DNA from: Piscirickettsiaceae bacterium
Lineage (GTDB): Bacteria; Pseudomonadota; Gammaproteobacteria; Thiomicrospirales; Thiomicrospiraceae
Assembly: GCA_021767305.1 (NCBI GenBank)
Contig: JAASTL010000024.1
Location: 1-7,965, forward strand
DNA length: 7,965 nucleotides
Direction: 5' to 3'
Position numbers and translations under genes: made by a program. Position 1 is the stretch's first letter. Every line of letters begins with the position of its first letter. Shown here piece by piece: positions 7,097-7,965 of the stretch. The notes beneath the pieces were generated by a model. It saw only the letters and a program-made list of their open reading frames with translations. It searched no databases and was not told where the DNA came from.

Positions 7097-7121
7097 TGTT
7101 TAAAGTCATTTGGAGAATAAA

Positions 7122-7205
7122 TAGTCGACTAAATAAGCCGGAAAAAATTCCAGCTTATTTGTATTAGAATCTTGATTAGATTCTTGGTGCATACTTAGTC
7201 GACTA
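7122..7205. repeat. Inverted repeat of TAGTCGACTA palindromes enclosing two hairpins
   Basis: The perfect palindrome TAGTCGACTA occurs at 7122-7131 and 7196-7205. With their inner flanks (7122-7137 and 7190-7205) they form an inverted repeat matching at 14 of 16 positions. Two hairpins lie between. It fills most of the gap between the convergent transporter and cNMP-like genes, immediately beside the latter's stop codon. A third, related copy lies at 7888-7907. Confidence 0.7.
7131..7184. terminator. Two hairpins between convergent genes, possible weak terminators
   Basis: Hairpin one: AAATAAGC (7131-7138) with GCTTATTT (7153-7160), plus an inner GGAA/TTCC stem around AAAA after a C/A mismatch. 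Hairpin two: AGAATCT (7166-7172) with AGATTCT (7178-7184) around a 5-base loop. Neither has a proper U-run on either side, though the first ends in TTATTTGTATT. Their position between two gene ends suggests transcription termination or mRNA 3'-end protection for both genes. Confidence 0.45.
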
Positions 7206-7206
7206 C

Positions 7207-7686
7207 TTAATACTGAACGGTATATTGGTTTTGCACCATGCGCTGCATCTCGAGGTATTTAGCATTGATTTTTCGTTGCATGGTATGGGTATAACGTAAT
7301 ATGGAAAGCATAACGTGATAGGTCAGCATTGGGTGTTGTTCTACTAAAGCTTCAAACGCATCTTTATGCAGCATAAGGATTTCAGAGTCACGCTTAGCTA
7401 ATACGCGCATGGTGTGGTCTTTACCATCAATGAAACTGAGTTCACCAATCATGCTGCCTTCTTTTAAAGAGTCAATGTGAACGGTGATGTCACCACTGAG
7501 CACTTTCACTACTTCTAGTTTGCCTGATACCAAAAGGTAAAGCGTTTCATCCTTAGTACCTTGGTCAAATAAGATGTCACCTTTTGCTAGAGAACGTGCG
7601 GTAACAGCTTCAGACAAGATTTCACACTCTTCTAATGTGACGTCTTGTCCAAGAATGGTTTCAGAAATAGTTTTGGCAATACTCAT
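7207..7686 (-). CDS. Stand-alone cyclic-nucleotide-binding-like (Crp/cNMP fold) protein
   Basis: A 159-residue cytosolic protein made of one cNMP-binding beta-barrel (about 20-118) and a C-terminal helical region (120-150). It has no DNA-binding helix-turn-helix, kinase or channel part. Family features are LAKGDILFDQGTKDETLYLLVSGKLEV (33-59) and GSMIGELSFIDGK (77-89), the start of the phosphate-binding cassette. Where cAMP-binding members have Pro-Arg-x-Ala, this protein reads Asp90-His91-Thr92-Met93. The phosphate-gripping Arg therefore seems missing and cAMP or cGMP binding is doubtful. It may be a structural or protein-interaction module, or bind another ligand. The ATG at 7686 has a strong AGAGGA six bases upstream. 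A possible -10 (TAGAAT, 7726-7721) abuts an inverted repeat at 7729-7740. The gene is bracketed by AGTCGACT-type repeats. Family is clear; function unknown. Confidence 0.88.
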   Translation of the reverse strand: MSIAKTISETILGQDVTLEECEILSEAVTARSLAKGDILFDQGTKDETLYLLVSGKLEVVKVLSGDITVHIDSLKEGSMIGELSFIDGKDHTMRVLAKRDSEILMLHKDAFEALVEQHPMLTYHVMLSILRYTHTMQRKINAKYLEMQRMVQNQYTVQY

Positions 7687-7720
7687 GTTCAGTCCTCTGA
7701 TATTTGGTTATGTCAGATTT

Positions 7721-7740
7721 ATTCTATACGCTTACAAGCG
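7721..7740 (-). promoter_or_regulatory. Candidate promoter and operator of the cNMP-like gene
   Basis: On the minus strand TAGAAT (7726-7721) lies about 28 bases of leader upstream of the ATG at 7686. Directly upstream of it is the perfect inverted repeat CGCTT-AC-AAGCG (7729-7740), placed where a regulator would overlap the -35/-10 spacer. No good -35 is visible, which would fit an activator-dependent or weak promoter. Both calls are tentative. Confidence 0.35.
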
Positions 7741-7840
7741 CATTGAGTAGAGGGATTTTACAGAAGTTGTTTATTTGCAGACTCGTTGAGTTAATGCAGG
7801 TCAAGAAATGTTTAACTAAATTTTAAAAACGCATGTAAAA

Positions 7841-7864
7841 GGCTCTGTAAGCGGCTGTGTAAGT
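7841..7864. repeat. Short imperfect tandem repeat
   Basis: GGCTCTGTAAGC (7841-7852) is followed at once by GGCTGTGTAAGT (7853-7864), matching at 10 of 12 positions. It lies in the gap upstream of the cNMP-like gene. Two spaced half-sites one helical turn apart could be a regulator site or simple slippage; nothing decides between them. Confidence 0.4.
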
Positions 7865-7887
7865 AACTTTAATAAAGTCGATTGTTC

Positions 7888-7907
7888 AGTTGACTACTTA
7901 GTCGACT
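7888..7907. repeat. Third AGTCGACT-type palindromic element
   Basis: AGTTGACTA (7888-7896) and TAGTCGACT (7899-7907) form a 9-bp inverted repeat with one mismatch and a 2-base spacer. TACTTAGTCGACT at 7895-7907 is an exact 13-bp copy of 7192-7204, so the cNMP-like gene lies between direct repeats about 700 bases apart. A further degenerate half-site, AGTCGATT, is at 7876-7883. The element also overlaps a -35-like TTGACT (7890-7895). Confidence 0.65.
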
Positions 7908-7927
7908 CTGAATAACTCGTTTAATTT

Positions 7928-7965
7928 ATGGCAAAGCCAGTTTTTACTCAACAAGGCAGAATGAC
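7928..7965 (+). CDS. Possible start of a rightward gene cut by the window edge
   Basis: From the ATG at 7928 the frame reads MAKPVFTQQGRM and stays open to the edge. No ribosome site precedes it. The in-frame ATG at 7961 has AAGG four bases upstream and may be the better start. A weak promoter-like pair (TTGACT 7890-7895, AATAAC 7911-7916, 15-base spacer) precedes it. A competing reading is a minus-strand gene end at 7963-7898, ...KNWLCHKLNELFRVD then TAA. Too little sequence remains to decide. Confidence 0.2.
   Translation, partial: MAKPVFTQQGRM

Noticed and set aside
7122..7907. Insertion sequence or MITE carrying the cNMP-like gene
   Set aside because: The repeats look suggestive, but no transposase is present and target-site duplications cannot be shown, so mobility is not claimed.
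7898..7963. Possible minus-strand gene end (...KNWLCHKLNELFRVD, TAA)
   Set aside because: Only 21 codons are visible, no terminator follows, and a plus-strand start in the same place is equally plausible. Kept only as an alternative reading.

Overview
The window is ordinary chromosomal DNA of an AT-leaning Gram-negative bacterium. NagZ, a type I (E. coli-like) MurB, exported proteins with Sec signals and GAGG-type ribosome sites together suggest a gammaproteobacterium. The gene set would fit a marine sulfur-oxidiser of the Thiomicrospira/Thiomicrorhabdus/Hydrogenovibrio kind, but that assignment is inference. No tRNA, rRNA, CRISPR array, transposase or phage gene was seen.

Layout. Bases 1-64 are the tail of a plus-strand gene closed by a bidirectional terminator (63-92). 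Next on the minus strand are an unrecognised small basic membrane-anchored protein (108-575) and a MOSC-domain protein (871-1320). A plus-strand pair follows: nagZ (1561-2631) and a YnaI-like MscS-family channel (2658-3818), 26 bases apart and probably co-transcribed. A strong hairpin (3891-3919) separates this pair from a convergent minus-strand pair, murB (5598-4576) and a periplasmic START-domain protein (4565-3924). The ribosome site of the START gene overlaps the murB stop codon. Divergent from murB across a 52-base gap is an NSS-family sodium:amino-acid symporter (5651-7096). It converges on a stand-alone cyclic-nucleotide-binding-like protein (7686-7207). The right edge probably holds the beginning of another gene.

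How the genes fit together. The central block has a cell-envelope theme: NagZ (peptidoglycan recycling), an osmotic-release channel, MurB (UDP-MurNAc synthesis) and an exported START protein. The START gene is the least understood member. Its tight coupling to murB suggests an envelope role, but nothing in the sequence proves one.

The most unusual non-coding feature is a family of AGTCGACT palindromes around the cyclic-nucleotide-binding-like gene. They lie at 7122-7131, 7196-7205 and 7888-7907. They form a 16-bp inverted repeat on its downstream side and an exact 13-bp direct repeat bracketing the gene. I see no clear undescribed multi-gene system here; the palindrome family, the murB-START coupling and the degenerate cNMP fold are the leads worth checking.
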